DNA from: Providencia rustigianii DSM 4541
GTDB taxonomy: Bacteria; Pseudomonadota; Gammaproteobacteria; Enterobacterales; Enterobacteriaceae
NCBI RefSeq assembly: GCF_000156395.1
Contig: NZ_GG703817.1
Span: forward strand, 443,409-507,408
Length of the DNA stretch: 64,000 bases
Reading direction: 5' to 3'
This document shows positions 54,157 through 63,943 of the stretch, piece by piece (position 1 is the stretch's first letter; the number at the start of each line of letters is the position of its first letter). The notes below the pieces were generated by a model that was given only the letters and a program-made list of their open reading frames with translations, was not told where the DNA came from and ran no database searches. The position numbers were made by a program, and so were the translations under genes.

Positions 54157-54594
54157 ATGAAAAGATTAATCCCTCTTACGTTATTAGGCTTACTACTTGG
54201 TGCGTGCCAGACGCACCAAGTCAATGCGGGTAATAGTCATCAATCCCTAGAGCAACAGTTAATGCACCATAATTTTGTGCTTACTGAAGTTAATGGTAAA
54301 AAAGTAAGAAATAAGCAAATAGCCCCAGCCATTTCATTTGGAGAGAAAATGTTTGTCTCTGCTTCTATGTGTAATGACTTTAATGGCATGGGGACATTTG
54401 ATAATACTACGCTAAAAGTAAAGTCACTAACTAAGACAGAGTTACAATGTGTTGATGAAGATCTCTCGCGCTGGGATTCGATAATAAATCGCATGTTAAC
54501 GGAGGGTGCTACAGTGGAATTAACCAAGAATCGCTTAGTTCTCCTACAAGGTCATTATAAACTTGTGTATACATTAAGTGACTATATGCAATGA
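54157..54594 (+). CDS. hslJ: heat-shock lipoprotein HslJ (META domain)
   Basis: A 145-residue lipoprotein with lipobox LLGAC at about 12-16. The META/HslJ domain shows LTEVNGKKVRNKQIAPAISF, SMCNDFNGMGTFDN and LVLLQGHYKLVYTLSDY. In E. coli it is linked to novobiocin resistance and heat shock. It lies 14 bases after ldhA and is probably cotranscribed. Confidence 0.93.
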   Translation: MKRLIPLTLLGLLLGACQTHQVNAGNSHQSLEQQLMHHNFVLTEVNGKKVRNKQIAPAISFGEKMFVSASMCNDFNGMGTFDNTTLKVKSLTKTELQCVDEDLSRWDSIINRMLTEGATVELTKNRLVLLQGHYKLVYTLSDYMQ

Positions 54595-54617
54595 TTTTTA
54601 ATTTATAAAAAAATAAA

Positions 54618-54650
54618 AAACCACATTCCAACTAAAGAATGTGGTTTTTT
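54618..54650. terminator. bidirectional terminator between hslJ and grxB
   Basis: AACCACATTC and GAATGTGGTT arms, with an A-run on the left and TTTTTTTT on the right, between convergent genes. Confidence 0.92.
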
Positions 54651-54678
54651 TTATTTTATTCTGTACTAGATAAAAATG

Positions 54679-55320
54679 TTACCTAGCCTGTGTAAAAAGC
54701 AAATTAATCTCTGTGGCTTTAGAAATTTTATTCATATAATTATGAATGTTTGTGCTAAATGAAATTTCTTTCACAATGCTTAAGCTACGCAGTACTGGAA
54801 AGATAATAAAGTCATTAATATCCACGGTATTTACATCTCGTTTTTCTAACCACAAATCTAATAAATCCATATGAGGTTCAAGCTCGATAAGTAATGTATG
54901 AGTTTCCTTTCTCAGCACGTCTAAATCCCCATGAAACTTACTCACGCGCTGGATATAGGTCGCTTTAGCCTCAGGGGTATTTGTCTCTGGAAATTCAGAC
55001 TCAGTGAAACGTGGAGTGACTAGTTTTGATACTGTCGATGATACGGCTTTATACCAGTTATCAATTTCAGTGCTCATTTCACCGCTTGCATATTGAGGCT
55101 CTTTTAATTGATCAATGTAGCGAACGATATCTAGGCTTTCAGGCAAGTAGCTACCATCATTTTTTTGTAAAATAGGTACCATTTTACGCCCGATCATCTT
55201 AGTTGGTGTTTCTATATCACTATCGAGTAAAATAATTTCCTCAACTGCTATTTTTTTAAAACCAAAAATCATTCTCGCACGTACACAAAAAGGACAATGA
55301 TCATAGATATACAATTTCAT
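54679..55320 (-). CDS. grxB: glutaredoxin 2
   Basis: A 213-residue GST-fold glutaredoxin (E. coli GrxB is 215). The redox motif is CPFC in LYIYDHCPFCVRARMIFG (CPYC in E. coli). MIGRKMVPILQKNDGSYLPE is the cis-proline glutathione region, and the C-terminal helical domain follows. It reduces disulfides with glutathione. The start is the ATG at 55320 with GAGG nine bases upstream; a longer open frame through AT-rich DNA is spurious. Confidence 0.95.
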   Translation of the reverse strand: MKLYIYDHCPFCVRARMIFGFKKIAVEEIILLDSDIETPTKMIGRKMVPILQKNDGSYLPESLDIVRYIDQLKEPQYASGEMSTEIDNWYKAVSSTVSKLVTPRFTESEFPETNTPEAKATYIQRVSKFHGDLDVLRKETHTLLIELEPHMDLLDLWLEKRDVNTVDINDFIIFPVLRSLSIVKEISFSTNIHNYMNKISKATEINLLFTQAR

Positions 55321-55940
55321 GAGAACCTCACTAATTATGTGATAAAAAACCAACGATCTCATTACAGTATACTTTATATTTACCTTTGTTGTAGCAATAA
55401 ATAAAGTTTCATTCACTAATATCATTAGTTTATTTTTTAAATAACAAAAAAAATAAAAAATAAAAAATTTAATCATAATGAAAGCAACAAAATATAATTT
55501 TTATTATAAATATAACAATAGTGGTAAGACCTCATCCATTTTATAATAATTACATATGTCGTTGATTAAATTATTTTAATTTAAAAAATAAATCAGTGAA
55601 ATTTGCCAATGCAATTAGTTTCAAAGTGAAACATATTATCTATATAAATAGACAAAAAACTTGTTTTTTACATGGAGAAATTCGTTTCTAATCGCTTAAC
55701 AAACAGGTTTAACCTTATAATTATAGCGGTATATTCTTATTGTTAATCCCATTAAGACTATTCAAAATAACCCTGAAATAATTATGTGTTACATAATGAA
55801 ACATATAATCAACAGATAGTTCCTAAAAAAAATAAAAACCGTTTTTGTTATATCTATAGCTTTTAAATTCTCTTTTAATTTAATATAATATATAACACAA
55901 ACGAATAATAAAAACCTTTATAATAAGTTGAGTATGTCAT
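55321..55940. other. AT-rich intergenic region between divergent grxB and the MrpJ-like gene
   Basis: 620 bases with no supportable gene. It must carry the grxB and regulator promoters. Composition is extremely AT-rich with A and T tracts, which suggests H-NS binding, an inference. Confidence 0.5.
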
Positions 55941-56252
55941 ATGGACATTCATAGTATCATCGGTACTAGAATTAAAAACCGAAGAAAAGAGTTAGGTTTG
56001 TCAGGTGCAAATTTAGCGAGTAAATTAAATTTAAGTCAACAGCAAATATCCCGATATGAAAATGGAATAAACAAAATCCCAATAGACCATCTACTTGATA
56101 TTGCAGACATTTTAATGTGTCCTATTGAGTGGTTTTTCAAAGGATATAAGAATGAAGATAATGATAACGAACAAGTCCCTTTTGATATAACGAATAAAGA
56201 ATTACAATATGCAGCAGAAAGCGTCATCGTTTCAACAAAACATCAAATATAA
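55941..56252 (+). CDS. MrpJ-like Xre-family regulator
   Basis: A 103-residue protein with a helix-turn-helix (LGLSGANLASKLNLSQQQISRYENG, about residues 17-41; recognition QQQISRYEN). Layout, length and the PIDHLLDIADILMCPIEWFF end match MrpJ-type proteins of Proteus and Providencia, which are coded with fimbrial operons and shut down flagella when fimbriae are made. Here it converges on the fimbrial operon rather than being its last gene, so it has its own promoter. Confidence 0.85.
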   Translation: MDIHSIIGTRIKNRRKELGLSGANLASKLNLSQQQISRYENGINKIPIDHLLDIADILMCPIEWFFKGYKNEDNDNEQVPFDITNKELQYAAESVIVSTKHQI

Positions 56253-56289
56253 ATAATCGAATTTAGATATTAAATTTAGAAAAAGAAAT

Positions 56290-56315
56290 GGCCTATATTT
56301 ATATAGGCCACTTTT
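56290..56315. terminator. terminator between the regulator and the fimbrial operon
   Basis: GGCCTATA and TATAGGCC pair around TTTA, followed by ACTTTTATGGTTTTATTT on the plus strand; A-rich on the other side. Confidence 0.75.
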
Positions 56316-56368
56316 ATGGTTTTATTTAAATTGTTTATTTGAATATCTAAAAATAGAAAATAACCATA

Positions 56369-57385
56369 TTAATCGTAAGTAATATCAAAAACCATATGAG
56401 ATCTCACTTCCCCTGTTGAGACATAACTATCATATTGAAAATAGCGTGCAGCATATTCCAAAACATAGGTTCTTTCTTGAGTATTCGTTAATCTTCCAAC
56501 ATCATAAATTTTCCCAAAGTTAATTGGGGCATAACTTTTTCTTTCAATAACTTGAATACCGACACCTTTAGCTGCATTGGAGCCTGTTGCTTCATTTTTT
56601 AATACACCTTCCACTGCACTTACTGAATGATTACCACTAAAATCCATTTTAATATTTGCGTAGCCAGAGGCTGTTGTTCCACCACTGCATCTTAAAACAA
56701 TATCAAAATTCTTTGTTCCCGCAACAGTATCTCGTCCAGTCAATTGAGATCGTTTAATTGTTTCAAGATAAACATTTTGATTTTTACCACTTTCAATCAT
56801 GCAAGAAGGAGACACAATTGTAATTGCATTTGCTGTTAATGACGTTGTTAAAATAGGGCTATAACTATTTCTATCACCATACCGAGTATATTCCCCTTTC
56901 GCAATTGAGCCAGATCCTGTTACTGCTGCGGTTTTTATCAATGTTAAAGTAAATGTTGAACCCGCTAAGTAGTAGTTTGTTCCCCATCTACCACCATTAA
57001 CAGTATATGTATCAGGGTATGTCATGCTTACTTGGCCAGCACGTTCAAATCTCATGCCAATCCCCGGAACACTCGATTGATAAATACGACTACCAATATC
57101 TCTTAATCCAGGCATGACAATTTCAGCATCAAGGTCATTACGACCATAGCAAGTAAGATAAACGTCATTGGAGGATGAACGTAACGACCAGCTTTTTCTC
57201 GCAATCACCCCACCTACAGCTAAATTTGGGTCAACAACAATTCGTCCCATATCCATATCCAGCTGATAGGTAGGTTCACGCGTCCTATCACAATGGCTAT
57301 ATCCGGTCATATGCGCAGAGGCATGACTTGCCGCAAAGAGAGCCCCCATTCCAATCAACAAACGCCATTGATTTATTAGTGGCAT
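56369..57385 (-). CDS. two-domain fimbrial tip adhesin
   Basis: A 338-residue secreted protein. The signal peptide is LLIGMGALFAASHASA, cut before HMTGYSH. Residues 24 to about 180 form a probable lectin-type receptor domain (SHCDRTREPTYQLDMDMGRI). The C-terminal half is a pilin domain with cysteines in VSPSCMIESGKNQNVYLETI and IVLRCSGGTT and the chaperone-binding end MVFDITYD. Receptor unknown. The start overlaps the usher gene end by ten bases. Confidence 0.88.
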   Translation of the reverse strand: MPLINQWRLLIGMGALFAASHASAHMTGYSHCDRTREPTYQLDMDMGRIVVDPNLAVGGVIARKSWSLRSSSNDVYLTCYGRNDLDAEIVMPGLRDIGSRIYQSSVPGIGMRFERAGQVSMTYPDTYTVNGGRWGTNYYLAGSTFTLTLIKTAAVTGSGSIAKGEYTRYGDRNSYSPILTTSLTANAITIVSPSCMIESGKNQNVYLETIKRSQLTGRDTVAGTKNFDIVLRCSGGTTASGYANIKMDFSGNHSVSAVEGVLKNEATGSNAAKGVGIQVIERKSYAPINFGKIYDVGRLTNTQERTYVLEYAARYFQYDSYVSTGEVRSHMVFDITYD

Positions 57386-59850
57386 AAACTCTCCTGACTA
57401 TTTCCAGCCTCTAGTGAAAATGAACATTGCCCATTTTCCCACTTAATCGTTGCTATTTTTGCATCTTCATTGTTAATAAAGACGGTGCCACCTTGCCCAA
57501 CAATACCGATATATTCATCGTTCGCATTAACAACATTTGCACCAAAAGGCATCGGTTTATGATCGGATCTGACAACATGAAAAACAGTTGTTTTTTCAGC
57601 TTTTGTGTTAAAGGTCACTTTCACCACACTGCCTTCATAAGGGACAACTTGCTCATTCGTATTGCTGAATACGATGTCATCAGAGCTACCTTTTGGATCA
57701 ATCTCAATATTATTAGTACGATAAGGTCTAACATAGGGAGCAATAGCATAACCGTGGCTATCGATTGCGGTTCCATGAGCCCCGATAACTAATGCCCCTT
57801 CAGCGCCTTTAGCTTCAATCAATGCAACTGTCGATGATGTATTTGGGGATAGCGTCACCCCCCCCGAATGGACGATCATCGAACCATTTGCTGAGACACC
57901 ATATTGGCGATAACCTTGTCCTTGGCTATAGTTGGCATTTGTATTCACCAATGAAGTTTGGTAGCCAGTATTCACTGCAAAATTATTATTGCCACCATTT
58001 TCTAATGATGTATTCAGACCATAGGTCCAGTAGTTATCCGCATCAAGTGCGCCACTGACCCCAACTTGAGAGGAACCAAATTTTTCGTTATTGAAAACCG
58101 TATTTGAGGTAATTGAGGTATAGTTTCTATTACCGTAATAAAGAGGAAAGCTGAGGTTTAAACTTACTCGGTCATCTTGGCTTCTTTCTGAATTGTCTGC
58201 ATACACTCTCATTAATGAAATACCGTACGAAAGACGATCAAACTGGTTGTTATAATTCAACTGAAATTGTTTTTCTATCCCTGAGCGATCCCAATAACTC
58301 GAAATACGCCCCGTAAAATAGAAACTGCCTAAATCATAAGGTAGATTTTGGTTAATTGTGTAACTGAAACCATTTTTTTCACGACCTAGTGATCTATCCT
58401 TACCATTTTTATCATAATCAATCGCATATAATGCATTTGACAGGCTGTAATAATCTTCAGTTGAATAACGGTAAGCAGCTAAAACCAGATTAGTATCTGT
58501 TTGCGAAAACATTTTGTTAAACGTAAAACGATAGCTTTGTCCCAATTCTGTTTTATTATTGAACACGATTCGAGATTGGGTAAGATCAAACGCCACTGCA
58601 CCAATAACCGTATTCACCCCTGTACCAATCAAATAAGCTTGATAATCATCAAATGCGGTAACGCCACCATATAATGTGAACGTATTATTTAGTCCGTGCT
58701 GTAACGTACCTTGCATAATAAAGGGTCGATTGCTCAAACCATCGGTATCTGCTTTTCCTCCTGAAAACTGATAACGGGTATAACCTGGACGTACTAGCTG
58801 GGCTAATGAGGTATAAGGCACGCTAAATGATGATTCACTTCCATCCGCTTCTTTCACAGTCACGACTAAGTCATTACCCGACCCCGATGGGTAAACATCA
58901 GTGAGGTTAAATGGGCCTGGAGGCACCGAGGCTTGATAAAGAACGACATCATTTTGTTTTACTGTTACTAAAGCATTACTTTGGGCAATCCCTCTAATTT
59001 CCGGGATAAACGAGTTCATGCTATCGGGATACATCGTATCGTCGGTAGCAATTTTGGCACCTAATAAACTCACACTATCAAACATGTCACCATCAGTATA
59101 AAACTGACCGGCTGTCGCCTTTGACTTCAACGATGCGATAGGTCTTTGTAGATAAGTTTGGTTACTGTTCCATTGGGCGCCATTACTCCGCTGCCAACTT
59201 AAATGACCAATATGTTTAAGTAACCAACCATCGTAGCTAAAGCCTGCATTTAATCCTAGATAGGCACTTGCATCATTAGAACCATTAGAGTGACTGTTAT
59301 AGTAATTGCTCATATAACCTAGATTTAACGCAGGGATCCCTGTATCCCAAAATTGTTCAGAAACATAGCCTCGAGATGATTTTTGCTCATAAATTTGAGG
59401 TACTGAAATATCAACACGCAATGTCGATGTGTGAAATGTATCCACCACATCTTGGTCACTATTCCACTCATTCAGGAATAAACATTGTTGGGTTTTCACA
59501 TCTGGATTGGAGGTAAACTGCTCAACATTAATACCAAAATCAGCTAATAAGGCAGGGGTATAACATGCACCAAGCTGCCCATTTTGTTTAGCCACAAAAT
59601 CGAGTTCAAAACGCCCTTTCCAATTACCATTGGTATACACATCAACAGAATATTTTCCTGGACTAATACCTGTGGCATTGAAGCGCTCTAAGTCGACATT
59701 TTCTTGGCTTCCGATGATAAAACCGCTGTTAAATTCATAGGCTGTCTCTTCTTCACCCCAAGCAGAAAAAGTCGGCAACGCACAGACTGTGACCACACTA
59801 GCCACTGAGAGTATGTTTGAATATTTATTTTTTAACTCTCTCTGAATCAT
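57376..59850 (-). CDS. fimbrial outer-membrane usher
   Basis: An 824-residue FimD-family usher. An N-terminal domain (YEFNSGFIIGSQENVDLERF) is followed by a beta-barrel, with a plug domain around PEIRGIAQSNALVTVKQNDV and VPPGPFNLTDVYPSGSGNDL, and C-terminal domains with GQGGTVFINNEDAK and NGQCSFSLE. It assembles subunits delivered by the chaperone. It lies nine bases after the chaperone gene. Confidence 0.96.
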   Translation of the reverse strand: MIQRELKNKYSNILSVASVVTVCALPTFSAWGEEETAYEFNSGFIIGSQENVDLERFNATGISPGKYSVDVYTNGNWKGRFELDFVAKQNGQLGACYTPALLADFGINVEQFTSNPDVKTQQCLFLNEWNSDQDVVDTFHTSTLRVDISVPQIYEQKSSRGYVSEQFWDTGIPALNLGYMSNYYNSHSNGSNDASAYLGLNAGFSYDGWLLKHIGHLSWQRSNGAQWNSNQTYLQRPIASLKSKATAGQFYTDGDMFDSVSLLGAKIATDDTMYPDSMNSFIPEIRGIAQSNALVTVKQNDVVLYQASVPPGPFNLTDVYPSGSGNDLVVTVKEADGSESSFSVPYTSLAQLVRPGYTRYQFSGGKADTDGLSNRPFIMQGTLQHGLNNTFTLYGGVTAFDDYQAYLIGTGVNTVIGAVAFDLTQSRIVFNNKTELGQSYRFTFNKMFSQTDTNLVLAAYRYSTEDYYSLSNALYAIDYDKNGKDRSLGREKNGFSYTINQNLPYDLGSFYFTGRISSYWDRSGIEKQFQLNYNNQFDRLSYGISLMRVYADNSERSQDDRVSLNLSFPLYYGNRNYTSITSNTVFNNEKFGSSQVGVSGALDADNYWTYGLNTSLENGGNNNFAVNTGYQTSLVNTNANYSQGQGYRQYGVSANGSMIVHSGGVTLSPNTSSTVALIEAKGAEGALVIGAHGTAIDSHGYAIAPYVRPYRTNNIEIDPKGSSDDIVFSNTNEQVVPYEGSVVKVTFNTKAEKTTVFHVVRSDHKPMPFGANVVNANDEYIGIVGQGGTVFINNEDAKIATIKWENGQCSFSLEAGNSQESLCH

Positions 59851-59859
59851 TTCTTAATC

Positions 59860-60561
59860 CTATTTTACGGTGGTTTTTACCGTAACATCAGAACCATAGT
59901 CATTGATATTATTGATAATAATTGCCATTCCTGACCCTAAAGGCTTTTTAATCGGAACTGTTAATTGACTTTTAGGCTCTAAAAAAATTGTTTTATCATT
60001 TAATCCATTAGCACCATCTGTAGAAATTTTTGTAATAGTAATAAAGTATGGCGTTGGATTGTCGATATTAAGGTTGCTGCCAACTGATTTAACAACCAGC
60101 TGTTCTGGTGCCAGCTCGCGGCTACCAAGTCCTACTGGGCGATAAAAAAATTTAAAACGAGAACGGATCGCCAGTTGCAGTACATTTTGATTTTCTTCAG
60201 CTTTATTTTTAACCATCGGTGGAATGTCTAAAATATTCAGCCACCATAAGGATTCTCTATCCTGTGGAATGGCAGACTTATCCATCAATTTAATACGAAT
60301 AGTTTGTCCACCTTTCGCTTCAACGCGTGAAATTGGTGGAGTAAGCTGAAATGGAGTTTTTATGGTGTCTGGAGTTTCAGATGCGTCACCAGTATCAAGC
60401 CATGCTTGGGCCATTGCGGGGCGGTCTGCACTGTTATTTAGCTGTACCGTAATTTCTTTTTCATCACCCGAATAAATAAAACGTGTTCCATTAACAATAA
60501 TATTATTCGCAAAGACGGTCATGCTAGACAGTAAACAGACACAAAAAAGGATGGCTTTCAT
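59860..60561 (-). CDS. periplasmic fimbrial chaperone
   Basis: A 233-residue PapD-type chaperone. The signal peptide is MKAILFCVCLLSSMTVFA. The Ig-like fold shows NGTRFIYSGDEKEITVQLNN, SLWWLNILDIPP and the conserved IRSRFKFFYRPVGL. G1 strand donates to pilins before hand-over to the usher. Second gene of the operon. Confidence 0.96.
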   Translation of the reverse strand: MKAILFCVCLLSSMTVFANNIIVNGTRFIYSGDEKEITVQLNNSADRPAMAQAWLDTGDASETPDTIKTPFQLTPPISRVEAKGGQTIRIKLMDKSAIPQDRESLWWLNILDIPPMVKNKAEENQNVLQLAIRSRFKFFYRPVGLGSRELAPEQLVVKSVGSNLNIDNPTPYFITITKISTDGANGLNDKTIFLEPKSQLTVPIKKPLGSGMAIIINNINDYGSDVTVKTTVK

Positions 60562-60570
60562 GTAGACCTC

Positions 60571-60603
60571 TAAAAAGAAAAAGCGGCTGTATATCCACCG
60601 CTT
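60571..60603 (-). terminator. attenuating terminator between the major pilin and the chaperone
   Basis: On the minus strand AAGCGG and CCGCTT are separated by 11 bases and followed by TTTCTTTTTA. It stands in the 91-base gap after the pilin gene. Partial termination would give more pilin message than chaperone/usher message. Confidence 0.82.
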
Positions 60604-60652
60604 ACAGACTCAACGTTTTTATCAAAAAATAAGATAAAAACTAACCTATGAA

Positions 60653-61228
60653 TTAGTTATAAGTAATTTCGTAGGTTGCGTAGCTTTGAACTTCACCCGC
60701 AGTTGCTTCAGTTGGGGTTTCAGAGATGTAGCCGACGAAATAAGTGAAACGTGCATTTTCACCATTTTTTTCACCCGTAACAAGCGGTTGGCCAGCATCA
60801 CCAGGATAGATTTTCTTGTTTGCTTTACCGTCAGTTGACAGTGCTAATTGAACTTTTTGAGCTCCATTAACAACGGTATTTGCTAAGTTACCGCCAGTAT
60901 TTGCAGCTAAGTTACCACCGGTCCATCTAACGCCCAGCTTAGCGGTATCGGTCACAGCTTGAGTACCTTGTAAACATTTACCAATTTCAATAGCAAACGT
61001 TTTTGGTTTTAAAATGGTGCTTGCTGTAGTTTCTTTAATTTCTTTTAAAGAAACTGGCGCCAAATAAACGGTAGCATCGCTGCCTTGCCCATCAACAGAA
61101 ACCGTACAAGATACATCCATAACTTTACCGTTGAAGTTAACTTGACCACCGCCAACTGCTGTTGCTGCGTTTGCTGTAGTAACACCAAAAACTGCTGCTG
61201 TGATAGCGGTCAGTAATACTTTTTTCAT
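60653..61228 (-). CDS. major fimbrial subunit
   Basis: A 191-residue pilin. The signal peptide is [21 protein letters not shown], then a typical pilin start [20 protein letters not shown]. Cysteines in DVSCTVSV and IGKCLQGT form the usual disulfide, and YATYEITYN is the chaperone-binding tail. It builds the fibre. First gene of the four-gene operon. Confidence 0.95.
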   Translation of the reverse strand: MKKVLLTAITAAVFGVTTANAATAVGGGQVNFNGKVMDVSCTVSVDGQGSDATVYLAPVSLKEIKETTASTILKPKTFAIEIGKCLQGTQAVTDTAKLGVRWTGGNLAANTGGNLANTVVNGAQKVQLALSTDGKANKKIYPGDAGQPLVTGEKNGENARFTYFVGYISETPTEATAGEVQSYATYEITYN

Positions 61229-62765
61229 TTTTAATTCCTAATATGATTTTTTTATTTGTTTAGAAAAAATTTATTACATGGCCTTTTATCTCGTACGGTA
61301 AATGCAAAAACAGAAACCGACCGTATTTAGATACAGTCAGAAGTAAGCATATTTTTATCTTTAGTGAATAGCTTTAAATGCACGAAGACGTATGACTTAA
61401 CTTATTCTATTTTTGAACCAACAATCTAAGCGACCATATAATTCGGAGCAGAGGATACATAAAAACTTAAGGAACATTAAATCGTTTTTTACTTTCATCA
61501 ATCAATTGATTAATAGATAACACCTATTGTAAGTGGCTTATCGATTGAATTTTTCAATATACAATACACACCTAATAAGTCATATTGAGAGCCAAAAGCA
61601 GATGAACACTAATGCAATAACGTAACATATAGTGAATTAAACCATTATTTTACTTTATTTTAGATTTAAATAAAAAATACATATTTAACATTTAAGTCAA
61701 ATTTAATTATTTTATTTACATTTAGACACTTTTTCTAGTAATTCCATTACAAAATAATATAGCTACAACAACTAAAAAAAACCGAAATTAATAAATTAAA
61801 TTTATATATTTACTTGATAATCAGATTAGGGCTTTGATAAATTAATAAAATTTAATATCGAATTGTTATTCTCAACACCTATTAACTCGAGTGGAGAGTA
61901 AATTTATTTAAAAAAGATAAATACACACTTAAGATAAAATAAAAATTCAATAATATGCATTTTATCAGCGGAAGAGTCTAGGTTGGATAAGATATGGAAA
62001 ACACTTTAAACGTTAGATGGAGATATAAATAATAAAAAATCACAAAAACCGCAATATAATGCTCTTATTACATAATGACTTTTTGATAATTCAACTGTAT
62101 TGAACCTCTTTAACACGTAATCTAAGTAAGCGGAAATAATCATTAGACTTAGCGCAATACTAAATAAGTAGTACTTTTAACTCAAAAACTTGATCTTTAT
62201 CAAAAAATCAAAATTACAATCTAACTTAGTGATATTTAAGATTATTTGAAAAAATGGGTATTTTACAAACAGAACAATTTCTCTAACAAAAAATACCATT
62301 AGGAATATTCCTAAAAACACCTAATGCGTGTTTTTCATTTGACTTAAGTTCGGATTTTGATGAAAAAAGCATTTTTTGCTACGTGTGTAGTTATTTTTTA
62401 GCTAAATACCTTACCTCATGACTAACAAATCAATCGTTAGAATAACGTTAACAGCACCTCTAATTACATAACATATCCGTACAATATCTATATTAGAACG
62501 ACAATATGACAATATTGAAATGTATAGTAGAAATAATATTTTATTCTAAAACTTTAAAAATAATCGCCAAATAATAGAGTAAAAGTTAATAATGAAAATA
62601 AAAATCAACCACCAACATAAAATTACATTTCATCAACCATCTATTAACGATAAAGCAGATATTAAATTAGGTGAAAATACCTAGATGGGTGATAGAAAAT
62701 TCTTCGGTAATACAGATTGAAGCTCCATAATTTGAGTCTCAAATAGATAGGAATATATTTAGATA
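61229..62765. other. gene-free AT-rich region upstream of the fimbrial operon
   Basis: 1.5 kb without a supportable ORF on either strand, between the pilin start and the ycgN terminator. It must contain the fimbrial promoter and control sites. No invertible element with flanking inverted repeats and no recombinase gene is seen, so Mrp-type phase switching is not indicated. One perfect FNR box is present (see 62190). Confidence 0.65.
62190..62203. promoter_or_regulatory. perfect FNR box in the fimbrial upstream region
   Basis: TTGAT-CTTT-ATCAA fits the FNR consensus exactly. It lies 960 bases before the pilin start codon, and only the fimbrial operon is downstream in either nearby direction. 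The distance requires a long leader or an action at distance; CRP overlap is possible. Confidence 0.55.
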
Positions 62766-62802
62766 TAAAAAAACCCTCAATAGTTTACTCACTATTGAGG
62801 GT
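62766..62802 (-). terminator. terminator of the ycgM-ycgN operon
   Basis: ACCCTCAATAGT and ACTATTGAGGGT pair perfectly around TTACTC; As before it on the plus strand give the T-run. 24 bases past the ycgN stop. Confidence 0.92.
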
Positions 62803-62825
62803 CGCTTGATAAAGCATACTTGATA

Positions 62826-63266
62826 TCAACGGGGACTAGGCCGATTCATTATATGATCTTCCCAATCAACTACATCGATTTCTCTAACAGCAATATGCCG
62901 AACAGAGATGCCTTCATTGTGCATAGCCGTTTTTGATCCGGTTTTCAATGGATGCCATGCTGGTAATGGCTTCTCTTCCATTAATAAACGATAAGCACAA
63001 GTATTAGGTAACCATTGAAATGTTTCCAAATTATCACGAGTCAGTTTGATGCAATCATCTTCGTACTTAAAACGATCGGCATAATGCTTACACTGACAGG
63101 TTTTAATATTTAACTGATTACAAGCAACATTAGTAAAATAGATTTCATCAGTATCTTCATCCATTAACTTATGCAGGCAGCATTGCCCACAACCGTCACA
63201 CAGAGATTCCCATTCTTCATCTGTCATTTCATCTAATGTCTTAACCTGCCAGAAAAACTCAGACAT
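62826..63266 (-). CDS. ycgN: YcgN, UPF0260 cysteine-cluster protein
   Basis: A 146-residue protein of the UPF0260/YkgJ-type group. Conserved cysteines are in [27 protein letters not shown] and the late NTCAYRLL, probably binding a metal cluster or zinc. E. coli YcgN is about 153. Function unknown. It follows ycgM after 20 bases, as in E. coli. Confidence 0.95.
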   Translation of the reverse strand: MSEFFWQVKTLDEMTDEEWESLCDGCGQCCLHKLMDEDTDEIYFTNVACNQLNIKTCQCKHYADRFKYEDDCIKLTRDNLETFQWLPNTCAYRLLMEEKPLPAWHPLKTGSKTAMHNEGISVRHIAVREIDVVDWEDHIMNRPSPR

Positions 63267-63286
63267 AATACTGCCAAATCCTATGC

Positions 63287-63943
63287 TTAAATTACTCGAG
63301 TGGTCAGCGAGTTATCATTAATAGATAGCTTTAACATATCACCAGAAACTAATGGACCAACACCTTCTGGCGTCCCAGTCAAAATGACATCCCCTGCACG
63401 CAAGGTAAAGAAACGGGACATATAGCTAATAAGAGGTAACACTGGCGTGATCATATCACGGGTTGAACCAGACTGACGAACTTCCCCGTTAATCTCTAAG
63501 TTTAACTGTACATTTTGGAGGTCATTAGTACTACTAACCGGGATAAAGCCAGAAATTGGACATGAACCATCAAACGCTTTACTTTTTTCCCAAGGCTGCC
63601 CTGCTTTCTTAAACTTAGCTTGTAGGTCTCTAAGCGTTAAATCTAAAGCCACAGCAAAACCCGCAATTGAACGAGACACTCGATCTTCATCCGCATTTTT
63701 CAGCGGCATGCCAATTAAAATAGCCATTTCCACTTCATGGTGAACTGAACCTAAATCTTTAGGAATAACAATCGGCTGATTCGCATCACATAATGCAGTT
63801 TCTGGCTTAATAAAAATAACAGGCTCTTCAGGATGAGCAGATCCCATTTCTTTAATATGCTTGGCATAATTACTACCAACACAAACCACCTTGTTTACCG
63901 GAAAATCTAATAAGGCACCTTGCCAATCGCGATGTTGATACAT
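63287..63943 (-). CDS. ycgM: YcgM, fumarylacetoacetate hydrolase family
   Basis: A 218-residue FAH-fold enzyme (E. coli YcgM is 219). Metal ligands appear in [12 protein letters not shown] (Glu, Glu) and [17 protein letters not shown] (Asp), with the conserved [13 protein letters not shown] near the end. Related enzymes act as acylpyruvate hydrolases or oxaloacetate tautomerases. The gene starts at 63943 and its promoter lies in the last 57 bases of the window. Confidence 0.95.
   Translation of the reverse strand: MYQHRDWQGALLDFPVNKVVCVGSNYAKHIKEMGSAHPEEPVIFIKPETALCDANQPIVIPKDLGSVHHEVEMAILIGMPLKNADEDRVSRSIAGFAVALDLTLRDLQAKFKKAGQPWEKSKAFDGSCPISGFIPVSSTNDLQNVQLNLEINGEVRQSGSTRDMITPVLPLISYMSRFFTLRAGDVILTGTPEGVGPLVSGDMLKLSINDNSLTTRVI

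Noticed and set aside
61229-62765. Invertible fimbrial promoter (fim/mrp type switch)
   Set aside because: No pair of matching inverted repeats 200-400 bases apart was found and no recombinase gene is adjacent.
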